From Actinomadura sp. NBRC 104412 (GTDB lineage Bacteria > Actinomycetota > Actinomycetes > Streptosporangiales > Streptosporangiaceae): 64,000 bases of DNA. Under the pieces are notes generated by a model, which did not search any database, was not told the DNA's origin, and saw nothing but the letters and a program-made list of their open reading frames with translations. The position numbers and the translations under genes were made by a program. Positions 7,963 to 17,458 of the stretch are shown in pieces. Location: contig NZ_BSTM01000009.1 in NCBI RefSeq assembly GCF_030269515.1, positions 124,001 to 188,000 on the forward strand, written 5' to 3'. Within the stretch, counting starts at the first letter, position 1; each line of letters starts with the position of its first letter.

Positions 7963-8725
7963 GTCCTGGCCACCTCCCGCTCGGCGGCCCGCCGGGCCGA
8001 GCGACCGCGGCGGCCGGTGCGATCGGCACGTCCGGCGCGCTGCCACGGGGTCAGCAGGCGCTGGACGAGCAGCAGGAGCAGGTCGGCCGCCAGCGCCAGC
8101 GCGATGATCAGCGCGATGGCCACGATGATCGGGGTGGTGAAGCCGCCGCCGGGCCACTTCATCCCGGTGACCATGAGCTGGCCGAGCCCGCCGATGCCGA
8201 TCAGGGCGCCCACGCTGACCAGGCTGATGTTGGCGACGGTGGCCACCCGCAGCCCGGCCATCACGACCGGGACGGCGATGGGCAGCTCGACCCGCACCAG
8301 CCGCCGCAGCGGGCCGAAGCCCATCGCCTCCGCGGACCGCCGCACATGCTCGGGGACCGAGCGCAGGCCGTCCACCACGCTGGGGACCAGCACCGACAGC
8401 GTGTAGAGGGACAGCGGGACGATCACCGCGGGATAGGTGATCCCGGTGAACGCCACGAAGATCACGAAAAGGCCGATCGCCGGGATGGCGTACAGCACGC
8501 TGGTGGCCGCCAGCACCGGCGGGTAGAGCCGCCGGTAGCGCGCGCAGGCCAGGCCGACGGGCAGCGCGATCGCCAGGCCCAGCAGCACCGGGGTGAACGA
8601 CAGGATCAGATGCTCGCGCAGCGCCTCGGCGATCTGCCCGTCCAGGTTGCGGGAGATCCAGTCCCACCGGATCAGGGGCTCGTCGTCGGGGGCCGCCGCC
8701 ACGGCCCGCCCGAGCGGCATCGGGA

Positions 8726-8729
<4 letters not shown>
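7959..8729 (-). CDS. opuCB: Osmoprotectant ABC transporter permease
   Basis: 256-residue permease partner. The EAA loop reads EAMGFGPLRRLVRVELPIAVPV and is followed by GALIGIGGLGQLMVTGMKW. The C-terminal 20 residues are strongly basic. GTG 8729 is preferred over ATG 8720 because it overlaps the ATPase stop as GTGA, matching the coupling seen in the rest of the operon. Confidence 0.86.
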
Positions 8730-9583
<854 letters not shown>

Positions 9584-9619
9584 GTCCTCGTTGGGCGCCG
9601 GTGCAACGCCGTTCCTCTA

Positions 9620-9674
9620 CTGCCAGATGGCTCTTCCCCTGGCACTGCCTACTGGGCGGAGATCGAACTCCGCC
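9620..9674 (-). promoter_or_regulatory. Two hairpins in the transporter leader
   Basis: The 209-base gap between the transporter and the divergent lyase holds two stem-loops: TGCCAG/CTGGCA at 9621-9644, and GGCGGAG/CTCCGCC at 9655-9674, whose loop on the minus strand reads TTCGAT. They lie in the 5' leader of the transporter message. No known riboswitch class is recognised; the c-di-AMP riboswitch often found before osmolyte importers was considered but its conserved core is not visible. Confidence 0.35.
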
Positions 9675-9792
9675 ACTCGGACACACAGTAGCCCCTGCGG
9701 CCGACAATCCGTACGCACCGCCAGGTCACCGGCCTGGAGGGACACCATGCCCAGCCTATCTACCTGAATAATCCGAAAAGTAGCGTGAAGTC

Positions 9793-11253
9793 GTGCATAA
9801 CAGCCGAATCGTTATCGATGGGACGGGCCTCACCTGTTACCAGGTGGCCCGCGCGGCACGCGAGGACGTGACGATCGTCATGTCCCCGGAGGGGGTGGAA
9901 CGGGCCCGCTCCGCCTGGAAGACCGTCCGCGAGGTGGCCGCCGAACGGCCGGTGTACGGCCGCACCACGGGGGTCGGCGCCAACCGCGAGGTCGGCGTCG
10001 AGTGGGAGGACTCCGACGCGCACGGGCTGCGGCTCCTGCGCAGCCACGCGGCGGGCGCGGGACCGCTGGTGGCGCCGGAGATCGTCCGGGCGATGCTCAC
10101 GGTCAGGCTGAACCAGATCGCGGCGGGCGGCTCCGGGGTGGACCCCGAGGTGCTGCGGGCCCTGACCGACGTGCTCAACCTGAACCTGCTGCCGCCCGTC
10201 CCGGTGTACGGGGCGATCGGCACCGGCGACCTGACCGCCCTGGCCTCCACCGCGCTGTGCCTGCTCGGCGAGCGGGACTGGCTGCCCGCCCCGGACGGCG
10301 CGCGGCCGCGCGGCCCCGGCTTCACCCTGCGGTCGGCGGACGCGCTGGCCTTCATCAGCTCCAACGCCGCCACCCTCGGGGAGGCGGCGCTGGCCGTGAC
10401 CGACCTGCTGACGCTGCTGGACGCGTCGACGGTCGTGGCGGCCCTGTCGCTGCTGGCCGTGCGCGGGTCGGAGGAGCCGTACGTCCCGGCGGTCCACGAC
10501 GCCTGCCCGCATCCGGGCCAGCGGGAGGTGGCCGCCGCGATGCGGACGCTGCTCGCCTTCGACCAGCCCGCCCCGATGCGCATCCAGGACCCGTACGGCT
10601 ACCGCGCGTTCCCGCAGGTCCACGGCCCGGCGCTGGAGTCGGCGCGGTACGCGGAGGCGGTGGTGGCCCGGGAGATCAACGCGGCGGCCGAGAACCCGCT
10701 GGTGGACGTGGCGGGCCGCGCGGTCTGGCACAACGGCAACTTCCACACCGCGTACGTGGGGCTGGCCCTGGACGCGTCCCGGGCGGCGCTGTTCCAGACG
10801 ATGGCGCTGTCGGCGGCGCGGCTGGGCACGCTGGCCGAGCCGTCGTTCACGGGCCTCTACCCGTTCCAGGCGGCGACGGAGGCGTCCTCCGGGATCATGA
10901 TCCTGGAGTACGTGGCGCATTCCGCGCTGGCCGACGTCCGCCGCCTGGCGACCCCGGCCGCGCTGGGCAGCGCGGTCCTGTCCCGGGGAGTGGAGGAGCA
11001 CGCTGGTTTCTCCACCCAATCGGCGCGGGCCACCACGGAGGCGCTTGGCGCGTACCGCATCGGCCTGGGCTGCGAGCTGGTCGCGGCCGTCCGCGCGCTG
11101 CGCATGCAGGGCCGCGCCCCCGCGGGCGGGCCGCTCAAGGCCGCCTACGATCTGGCCGCGGCGTCGCTGGACGAGCGGGTGGACGACCGTCCCCTCGACT
11201 CCGACATCGCCATCGCGGCCGACCATCTGCCCGCCCTCGCCCGGCTGCTCTAA
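9793..11253 (+). CDS. Histidine ammonia-lyase superfamily protein lacking the MIO tripeptide
   Basis: 486-residue member of the aromatic amino acid lyase fold. Conserved parts: catalytic Tyr55 in VYGRTTGVG, SHAAGAGP, QDPYGYRAFPQVHG with its Arg, AAENPLVD, and EEHAGFSTQSA near the C-terminus. The cofactor loop, normally GS-x-GASGDLAPLA, reads GAIGTGDLTALA (residues 140-151): one residue shorter and without the Ala-Ser-Gly needed to form MIO. Normal deamination chemistry is therefore unlikely. Ergothionase, a MIO-independent relative that eliminates trimethylamine from ergothioneine, is a precedent for such a lyase. The gene is divergent from a betaine-type transporter and convergent with a LacI regulator. 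GTG 9793 is the only reasonable start. A betaine-lyase role is inference. Confidence 0.8.
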   Translation: MHNSRIVIDGTGLTCYQVARAAREDVTIVMSPEGVERARSAWKTVREVAAERPVYGRTTGVGANREVGVEWEDSDAHGLRLLRSHAAGAGPLVAPEIVRAMLTVRLNQIAAGGSGVDPEVLRALTDVLNLNLLPPVPVYGAIGTGDLTALASTALCLLGERDWLPAPDGARPRGPGFTLRSADALAFISSNAATLGEAALAVTDLLTLLDASTVVAALSLLAVRGSEEPYVPAVHDACPHPGQREVAAAMRTLLAFDQPAPMRIQDPYGYRAFPQVHGPALESARYAEAVVAREINAAAENPLVDVAGRAVWHNGNFHTAYVGLALDASRAALFQTMALSAARLGTLAEPSFTGLYPFQAATEASSGIMILEYVAHSALADVRRLATPAALGSAVLSRGVEEHAGFSTQSARATTEALGAYRIGLGCELVAAVRALRMQGRAPAGGPLKAAYDLAAASLDERVDDRPLDSDIAIAADHLPALARLL

Positions 11254-12260
11254 CGGGGGACGCCGACGCTCGACTGCCTGACCCTCAGGGACGGCTCGCG
11301 GACGACGCGGCGCTCATGGGGCCTGTCCTCGATGACGTCGACGACCATGCGGACGGCGGAGTCGACGATGCCGTCGATGTCCCAGTCGACGGTGGTGAGC
11401 GGCGGGGTCAGCAGCGCCGACATCGGGTGGTTGTCGTAGCCGCACACCGCGACGTCGCCGGGGACCTCCAAGCCCAGGGCGCGGGTGGCCGCGTACACGC
11501 CGTAGGCGATGGAGTCGGAGAAGCAGAAGACGGCCGAGGGACGCCCGGGGGCGCCCAGGATGCGCGTGGCGGTCTCGGTGGCCTCCCCGAGCGATTGGGG
11601 GGCCACGACGACGTCCACCACCAGGTCGAGCCGTTTCGCCTCGGCGTTCACGTGGACGTCGACGGGACGGTCGGGGGTGCCGGCCAGGGTCGGGGTCAGC
11701 ACCGTGATGTGCCGGTGCCCGAGGGCGCGCAGGTGCTCCAGGGCGAGGGTGACGCCGCGCCGGTTGTCGAACACGACCTCGCCCTGCGACCGGCCGCCGT
11801 TCAGCGCGTCGCCGATCGAGACGACCGGCAGGGTCTCCGGCAGCTCGGCCCACAGCTCGGCGGACGGGTCGAGGGGCTGCACGATCAGCCCGTCCACCCG
11901 CTGGTCACGGAGCTGGCGGGCGAGGGCGAGCTCGCGGGCGGGATCGTTGAAGGCGTCCACGATCAGGGCGTAGCGGTCGCGGGCCAGCAGGGAGCGGCTG
12001 ATGCCGACGGCCAGCGACTGCTGCCAGTAGTCCTCCAGCGAGCCGCACAGCAGGCCGACCATGCCGGTGCGGCCGCTGGCCAGCGCGCGGGCGATCGGAT
12101 GGGCCTCGTAGCCCAGTTCCTCGGCGGCGGCGCGCACCCGCGCCTGGGTGCCCTCGGAGGTGTGGATGCCGCGAAGCGCGTACGACACGGCCGCGGGCGA
12201 CAGCCCTGTCGCCGCCGCCACTTCACGAATGGTCGCGCGCTTGCGCCGCCGTTCCGGCAC
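11250..12260 (-). CDS. LacI-family transcriptional regulator
   Basis: 336 residues. N-terminal HTH ATIREVAAATGLSPAAVSYALRG (residues 9-31) with the hinge-helix region ending ARALASGRTGMVG, then a periplasmic-binding-protein-like effector domain with FCFSDSIAYGVYAA and VAVCGYDNHPMSALL, typical of the family. GTG 12260. Convergent with the MIO-less lyase; the two stops overlap by a few bases, so it may control that gene, the transporter or both (inference from position). Confidence 0.87.
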   Translation of the reverse strand: MPERRRKRATIREVAAATGLSPAAVSYALRGIHTSEGTQARVRAAAEELGYEAHPIARALASGRTGMVGLLCGSLEDYWQQSLAVGISRSLLARDRYALIVDAFNDPARELALARQLRDQRVDGLIVQPLDPSAELWAELPETLPVVSIGDALNGGRSQGEVVFDNRRGVTLALEHLRALGHRHITVLTPTLAGTPDRPVDVHVNAEAKRLDLVVDVVVAPQSLGEATETATRILGAPGRPSAVFCFSDSIAYGVYAATRALGLEVPGDVAVCGYDNHPMSALLTPPLTTVDWDIDGIVDSAVRMVVDVIEDRPHERRVVREPSLRVRQSSVGVPR

Positions 12261-12318
12261 CCTCTCACCCTAGATGCCGGGTACGACAGCCAGGAGATCC
12301 CAGGTGGGAGGTGGGGTC

Positions 12319-12348
12319 CAGGAGAGAGGAGAGAGAGGAGAGAGGTGG
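12319..12348 (+). repeat. GA-rich simple repeat
   Basis: About 30 bases made almost only of GGAGA/GAGAG units in the 214-base gap between the LacI gene and the next gene. No coding potential; the rest of the gap shows nothing clear. Confidence 0.6.
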
Positions 12349-12474
12349 GAGGGCGCGCCGCCCGATCCCCGCTCTGATGCAGGCGGCGCGCCCTGTAGTG
12401 ATGACAGCGCTCACCCCGCCGTGGATGTCACACCCTCACGTACTTTTTTGGAACGATCCTGGAAATGTCCTGGA

Positions 12475-13449
12475 TCACATGCCTTCGCTCAGGACCCGGT
12501 CGCGCGTCGCCATGAAGGCGGCGGCCGGGTCTTGGCCTAGGTACTCCCATGGGAATCGTGTGGCGCAGTCCCCGATGAGCTGGAACTCCTCCTTGGCCGC
12601 GGGCAGGTCCCCTGCCAGGGCGAAGGCGAACGCGAACGCGTTGTGCACTTCCGGCCAGCCGACCTGGGGACGGTACGCGGGGTGCCGGATGGAATGGTCC
12701 GCGGCGGCGCGCAGGTCGGCGCGCACCTCCTCCTGGGTGATGTACGCCTGCGCCTGTGCCGCTGGAAGGGACCGCCACACCTCCACATGGGCGTCCGCGA
12801 CCAGGCGTCCCAGCGGGCTGCCCGGCGCGGCCTTGGACACCGAGGCACGCGCGAAGGCGAACATCTCCTCGTGGCTGCCGTACCACCGCTCGCAGAGATA
12901 GGTCTGCATCTCGGTGTGCGCGCGCAGATGCCCCGGGTGCAGTTCCACGACACGCTCGAACCGGCGGCGTGCCTCGTCCGGCTTCACCCGTCCGCCGCGC
13001 GCACACGCCAGCAGGAACGTCCACGCGGCCGTCTCCCCCGGGTCGCGTGCCGCGACCTCACCCAGGCACGCCTCGGCCAGTTCCAGCCGTTCACTGAAAC
13101 CAGGGAAGCGATGCTCCTCCCCATGGGCCGCGTACGCCTCGGACCGCGCCTCCCAGGCCCAGTTGAGCGCATGCGCTCCGCGTACCAGCAGCGGCAGGGT
13201 GGATCGCGGCTCGGCCCTGGTCCAGGTGCCGATCCAGTCTTGGAGCCCCGGGACGCTCGCGCAGACCGACAGGTAGAAGGCGCGCTCGTCGGGATCGGTC
13301 ACCGCCTGGAGGAAGTCATCGGCCCACCAGCGGTCCCGCAGCCGCAGCGCCTCGTACAGGTCGGCGGCCGCCGGATCATGGACGCACGGGTCGATCGTCG
13401 GTGCCGCCCCCGCCGCGGGGTCCGTCCTGCGCCGGCCGAAGAGCCCCAT
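12475..13449 (-). CDS. Unknown protein, helical repeat-like
   Basis: 324 residues, soluble, no signal peptide. Start ATG 13449 (MGLFGRRRTDP). Composition and pattern suggest a helical-repeat fold of TPR type: residues 140-200 contain ETAAWTFLLACARGG and FERVVELHPGHLRAHTEMQ, spaced like successive TPR helices. Two tryptophan-rich stretches precede (RWWADDFLQAV, ALNWAWEARSEAY). A long N-terminal Pro/Ala linker follows the basic first ten residues. I recall similar actinobacterial proteins of unknown function but cannot name a family. It stands alone, with no operon partner. Confidence 0.7.
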   Translation of the reverse strand: MGLFGRRRTDPAAGAAPTIDPCVHDPAAADLYEALRLRDRWWADDFLQAVTDPDERAFYLSVCASVPGLQDWIGTWTRAEPRSTLPLLVRGAHALNWAWEARSEAYAAHGEEHRFPGFSERLELAEACLGEVAARDPGETAAWTFLLACARGGRVKPDEARRRFERVVELHPGHLRAHTEMQTYLCERWYGSHEEMFAFARASVSKAAPGSPLGRLVADAHVEVWRSLPAAQAQAYITQEEVRADLRAAADHSIRHPAYRPQVGWPEVHNAFAFAFALAGDLPAAKEEFQLIGDCATRFPWEYLGQDPAAAFMATRDRVLSEGM

Positions 13450-13572
13450 CGATCCGGCTCCTTCCCTGCCCGTCCCCTGCCCGCGGCTCGCTCAGCGCGC
13501 CGCTCCCGGTGGGTTCACCATGGCCCGACAAGGTAGGCCATTTTCCACACGAGGGGTAGTCGTCGCGCCACG

Positions 13573-14712
13573 CTAAGGGCGTACGAGCTCACCCTCGGTG
13601 GGCTCCGCGGAACGGGGCGAGGGGACGGAAGCGGCCTTCGCGGCCCTGTCCCGTACGGTGCCGACCGCGTCCACCTCCCGTACGGCGGCCAGGGACGCGC
13701 GCAGCTTGGCGCGCATCCAGGACTGTCCCGGACGCTCGATCAGCCGGTACATCGCGTACGCCACCGCCAGCGAGACCGCGATGGTCAGCGCCAGCGCCGC
13801 CCACTTGTTCAGCGCCGGGTAGGCGTGCTTCAGCACGGGCAGTGCGACCTGGGAGTGAGTCAGGTACAGCGGGTAGGTCAGCGCTCCCAGCACGGTCAGC
13901 CCGCGCCAGTTCAGCCACCGCAGCCGTCCGGTGGCCACCAGGATCATCACCACGAAGAGGAGGGTGACGGCGACCGCGACGACCTTGCCGTTGGCGGTGG
14001 TGAACGCGCGGCCGGTGCGCCACACGCCCCAGTGGACGGCGAGGATCCAGGAGACGCCGACGAACCCCCACAGCAGGAGGTTCGGGCCGAACCTGTACAT
14101 CAGGTAGAGCGCCATGCCCGCGACGAAGTAGCAGCTCCAGGTGGGCATCAGCATGGTCTGGAGGAACCGGGACCCGGCCTCGTCGGCGAACACCGACCCG
14201 AGCGTCCAGCAGGCCATGAACACCAGGCAGTTGCGGTAGGTGATGCCGATCGCGGCCAGCACGCCGATCAGCACGTAGAAGTGCAGCTCGATCCACAGCG
14301 TCCAGAACACCGCGTCGACGTTGTCGAGTCCCAGGCCGCCCTGGAGCATGCTCAGGTTGGGCAGGACGAGGTCGGGGTCGCCTTTGCCGAGCCGGAACAC
14401 CGCCCAGATCGCCAGGCCGAGCAGCACCGCGGCCCAGTAGGCGGGCATCAGCCGGGTCACCCGGGAGATGCCGAACTCGCCCGGACCGCGGCCCCACACG
14501 CTCATGAGGATCACGAACCCGCTGATCATGAAGAACAGATCGACGCCCAGGTAGCCGTACCGGGTGACCTCGCCCAGGGCGGGGAACATCTCCAGCGACG
14601 GCTCCGGCCACGGCCCGCGGCCCTTGAACCCGGCGAAGTGGTAGGCCACGACCCCCATCGCGGCCAGGAAGCGCAGCAGGTCGATCTCACGGAGGCGGTC
14701 GTGGCGTGTCAC
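13573..14712 (-). CDS. Acyltransferase family 3 membrane protein
   Basis: 379-residue integral membrane O-acyltransferase (OafA/YrhL type), with about ten helices. The family opening RLREIDLLRFLAAMGVVAYHF includes the conserved His, and YLGVDLFFMISGFVILMS follows. Such proteins transfer acetyl or other acyl groups to surface glycans or lipids. GTG 14712 is chosen because the family's first helix begins ten residues later; longer extensions run into the divergent lipoprotein gene. The C-terminus is a 50-residue basic cytoplasmic tail. It is divergent from an SGNH lipoprotein across 181 bases. In many acyltransferase-3 systems an SGNH domain is the partner, so the two may work together (inference). 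Confidence 0.85.
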   Translation of the reverse strand: MTRHDRLREIDLLRFLAAMGVVAYHFAGFKGRGPWPEPSLEMFPALGEVTRYGYLGVDLFFMISGFVILMSVWGRGPGEFGISRVTRLMPAYWAAVLLGLAIWAVFRLGKGDPDLVLPNLSMLQGGLGLDNVDAVFWTLWIELHFYVLIGVLAAIGITYRNCLVFMACWTLGSVFADEAGSRFLQTMLMPTWSCYFVAGMALYLMYRFGPNLLLWGFVGVSWILAVHWGVWRTGRAFTTANGKVVAVAVTLLFVVMILVATGRLRWLNWRGLTVLGALTYPLYLTHSQVALPVLKHAYPALNKWAALALTIAVSLAVAYAMYRLIERPGQSWMRAKLRASLAAVREVDAVGTVRDRAAKAASVPSPRSAEPTEGELVRP

Positions 14713-14893
14713 TCGCGGAACCCTGGCGCCACCGGGTTGCCCCAGGTGGTCGAGGGCGCGAGCGAACGGTGAACGCGAGGTGTCGGAAACCCGGGAGGGG
14801 AGGGGCGCGAGTTCGCGGACGGTGCGCACGCGGCCACGGATTTCTTCTAAAATCTCTGGGTCACCACTTCCCCGGAAAGACGGTGGACCCCCC

Positions 14894-15658
14894 ATGACCT
14901 CTCGCCGCGCCCGCCGCGGCGCGGCGATTCTCGCGCTGTGCCTCGCCTCCGCCCTCGCCACGGGCTGCGGGGCGTTCGGCGACGGTTCCGCGGCCCGGCA
15001 GGGGCCCAGCCCGGCGGTGGTGGCCACCCAGCCGGTCGTCGCGTCCTCCGCCCCCGTCGTGATGTTCCTCGGGGACAGCTACACGGTGGGCGAGCGGGGC
15101 CGGCGGCCGGAGGACACCTACGCCGCCGCCACGGCACGGCTGCTGGGCTGGCAGCCGGTGCTGGGCGGGCGGGGAGGCACCGGGTTCGTCGCCGGGACGC
15201 GGATCCGGCAGTCGTTCGGGATGCTGTTCGAGAGCCAGCTCGGCTGGCGGCCCGCGCCCGACCTGCTGATCGTGTCGGGCGGCCACAACGACTGGCCGTA
15301 CCCGCCCCGGCAGGTCGCCGCGGCGGCGGACGACGTGCTCGACCGGGCGCGCAAGCGGTGGCCCACCACCCGCATCGCCTTCGTCGGCCCGCTGTGGGGC
15401 AGCCAGTCGCCCCCGCGCGCCGCGCTCGCCATCCGGGACGCGCTGCGGAAGGTGGCGCAGCGGCATGGGGTGCCGTTCATCGACCCGATCGCGGAGCGCT
15501 GGATCACCGGCGACCGCCGCCAGAACACCGGCAACGCCGTCCGCTACATCCGCCCGGACGGGACCCACCCCACCGACCAGGGCCACCGCTACATCGCGGC
15601 CCGGCTCGCCGCCGACCTGGAGCGGCTGGGCCTGGCCCGTCCCACGGTGAAGAACTGA
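14894..15658 (+). CDS. SGNH/GDSL-family esterase, lipoprotein
   Basis: 254-residue exported hydrolase. Lipoprotein signal: basic start MTSRRARRG, hydrophobic core, lipobox LATGC (Cys at about residue 23), then an Ala/Pro/Ser linker. Catalytic blocks: MFLGDSYTVG (Ser nucleophile), GGTGF (oxyanion Gly), SGGHND (Asn) and DGTHPTDQGH (Asp and His). Likely acts on an O-acyl ester at the cell surface. It lies opposite a membrane acyltransferase, so add-and-remove or transfer of the same acyl group is a reasonable guess. ATG 14894 fits the signal peptide; an in-frame extension upstream to 14780 would bury it. Confidence 0.85.
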   Translation: MTSRRARRGAAILALCLASALATGCGAFGDGSAARQGPSPAVVATQPVVASSAPVVMFLGDSYTVGERGRRPEDTYAAATARLLGWQPVLGGRGGTGFVAGTRIRQSFGMLFESQLGWRPAPDLLIVSGGHNDWPYPPRQVAAAADDVLDRARKRWPTTRIAFVGPLWGSQSPPRAALAIRDALRKVAQRHGVPFIDPIAERWITGDRRQNTGNAVRYIRPDGTHPTDQGHRYIAARLAADLERLGLARPTVKN

Positions 15659-15680
15659 CCGGCGCCCGGCCCCTTGGAGG

Positions 15681-16634
15681 TCACGCCACGGGCCGGGCCA
15701 GGGAGAGCGAGAAGTCGCCCGCCCTGTCCGTCCAGAACCGGAACAGTTCCAGACCTGCGGCGGCCAGCTCCGATTCCAGCCGTTCTCTGCGGAACTTGGC
15801 GGAGATCTCGGTGCGCATCTCCTCCCCCGCCGCGAAGCGCACCTCCAGGTCGAGCCCGCGGACGTGGACGGTCTGGTCACGGGTGGACCGCAGCCGCATC
15901 TCGATCCATTCCTCCTCCGCGTCCCAGAGCGCCACGTGCTCGAAGGCGGCGGGCACGAAGTCGGCGTCCAGCTCGCGGTTGATCACGTGCAGGACGTTCC
16001 GGTTGAACTCGGCGGTGACCCCGGCCGCGTCGTCGTAGGCGGCGACCAGCCGTTTCTCGTCCTTCACCAGGTCGGCGCCCAGCAGCAGCGCGTCCTGGCC
16101 GGACATGGTGGCGCGCAGCGCGGCCAGGAAGCCGACGCGCTTGGCGGGCGGCATGTTGCCGATCGTCCCGCCGAGGAAGGCCACCAGGCGCCGCTCGCCG
16201 CCCGGCAGGAGGTGCAGGTGCTGCTCGTAGTCGGCGACGACGGCCCGCACGGTGAGACCGGGGTGGTCGGCGGCGATCCCGGCGGCGGCCTCCTCCAGGA
16301 AGTCGCCGCTGACGTCGACCGGGACGTACGTGCGCAGCGTGCCGCTCAGCGCGTCGAGCAGCAGCCTGGTCTTCTCGCCCGATCCGGCGCCGAGTTCCAG
16401 CAGGGTGCGGGCGCCGGTGGCCGCGGCGATCTCGGGTGCGCGGGCGCTGAGGATTTTGCGCTCTTTGCGGGTCGGGTAGTACTCGTCCAGCCGCGTGATC
16501 TCCTCGAAGAGCCCGCTGCCGCGCTCGTCGTAGAACCACTTGGGCGGCAGCGCCTTCGGGGTGGAGGTCAGGCCGTCGCGCACGTCCGCGCGCAGCGCCT
16601 TGGCCAGGTCGTCGGACGTCAGGAACCGGTCCAC
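15681..16634 (-). CDS. egtD: L-histidine N-alpha-methyltransferase (ergothioneine synthesis)
   Basis: 317 residues. Converts histidine to hercynine with three SAM-dependent methylations. Family marks: KWFYDERGSGLFEEITRL near the N-terminus, YYPTRKE, the SAM motif LLELGAGSGEKT, LVAFLGGTIGN and FNRNVLHVINREL with the histidine-binding residues. GTG 16634 has GAGGAG eight bases upstream. Last gene of the egtABCD operon, 23 bases after egtC. No egtE (C-S lyase) follows; in many actinobacteria that activity is encoded elsewhere or taken over by other PLP enzymes. Confidence 0.95.
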   Translation of the reverse strand: MDRFLTSDDLAKALRADVRDGLTSTPKALPPKWFYDERGSGLFEEITRLDEYYPTRKERKILSARAPEIAAATGARTLLELGAGSGEKTRLLLDALSGTLRTYVPVDVSGDFLEEAAAGIAADHPGLTVRAVVADYEQHLHLLPGGERRLVAFLGGTIGNMPPAKRVGFLAALRATMSGQDALLLGADLVKDEKRLVAAYDDAAGVTAEFNRNVLHVINRELDADFVPAAFEHVALWDAEEEWIEMRLRSTRDQTVHVRGLDLEVRFAAGEEMRTEISAKFRRERLESELAAAGLELFRFWTDRAGDFSLSLARPVA

Positions 16635-16657
16635 GGGGACTCCTCGGCTTCGGTCGG

Positions 16658-17458
16658 TCACAGCGGGGTGATCCGCACACCGGACATCAGGTCGGCGGTC
16701 ACCAGCGAACGGTCCGGGACGGGCCGCCAGTCCGGGTCCTCGTCGAGCGGCTCGGAGGAGATCCACACCTCCTCGAACCGTCGTTCCCCCCGGCCGGTCC
16801 GCGGGCGCTGCCGGACGAACAGGCAGTCGCCCCAGGTGGTGGCGGCCAGCGCCGCACCGTCGGCGGCGAGCAGGTTGTACCGGCCCGGCGCCAGCGCGGT
16901 GACGGTGCGGACGACCTCGGCCAGGGCGCCGCCGAGCGTCCCGCCCTCCCGCCACAGCCGCGCGGCCAGCGCGAACAGCAGCGCCGAGTCGACGGGCGCC
17001 CTGGCGTCGGGGATCCGGGCGAGGTCCCCGGCCAGTTCGCGCAGCTTGCCCTCGATCCCGGCGAACCCCTCGACCTTGCCGTTGTGGCTGAAGAGGCGGC
17101 CCGGTCCGGGGTCGTCGCCCTGGGCGCCATCGGACCCCGCGCCGGTACGGAACGGCTGTGCGCACGATTCGTCCACGGGGAAGCCGACGGTGGCGGAGCG
17201 GATCGCGGCGACCGCGCAGGTGGTCTCCATCACGTCGGCGATCTCGCGGAATGACGGGTCCGCCCAGATCGGCCGGGCCCGCCGGAACCGCACCGGGCGG
17301 TCGCGGTGATACCAGCCGGCGCCGAAGCCGTCGGCGTTGAGCAGGTTGCCCTGCGTCATGCGCGGGGCGTACGACTGGTGCTCCAGCGAGTACTCGCCCT
17401 CGAAGATGAGCGAGCCGAGCGTGCGGGGCGGCCCGAGGTAGCCGAGATGGCGGCACAT
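16658..17458 (-). CDS. egtC: Gamma-glutamyl-hercynylcysteine sulfoxide hydrolase
   Basis: 266-residue class II glutamine amidotransferase-like (Ntn) hydrolase that removes glutamate from gamma-glutamyl-hercynylcysteine sulfoxide. The nucleophile is Cys2, exposed after Met removal (MCRHLGYLGPP). Further family blocks are NADGFGAGWY, the Arg-containing AAIRSATVG, and LFSHNGKVEGF. Start ATG 17458 overlaps the egtB stop (ATGA), so the genes are translationally coupled. Confidence 0.94.
   Translation of the reverse strand: MCRHLGYLGPPRTLGSLIFEGEYSLEHQSYAPRMTQGNLLNADGFGAGWYHRDRPVRFRRARPIWADPSFREIADVMETTCAVAAIRSATVGFPVDESCAQPFRTGAGSDGAQGDDPGPGRLFSHNGKVEGFAGIEGKLRELAGDLARIPDARAPVDSALLFALAARLWREGGTLGGALAEVVRTVTALAPGRYNLLAADGAALAATTWGDCLFVRQRPRTGRGERRFEEVWISSEPLDEDPDWRPVPDRSLVTADLMSGVRITPL

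Noticed and set aside
9655..9674. Hairpin with a TTCGAT loop resembling a tRNA T-arm
   Set aside because: No acceptor stem, D-arm or anticodon arm can be built around it; treated as a leader hairpin.
14713..15027. N-terminal extension of the acyltransferase
   Set aside because: Would overlap the divergent lipoprotein gene and lies before the family's first helix; GTG 14712 is sufficient.
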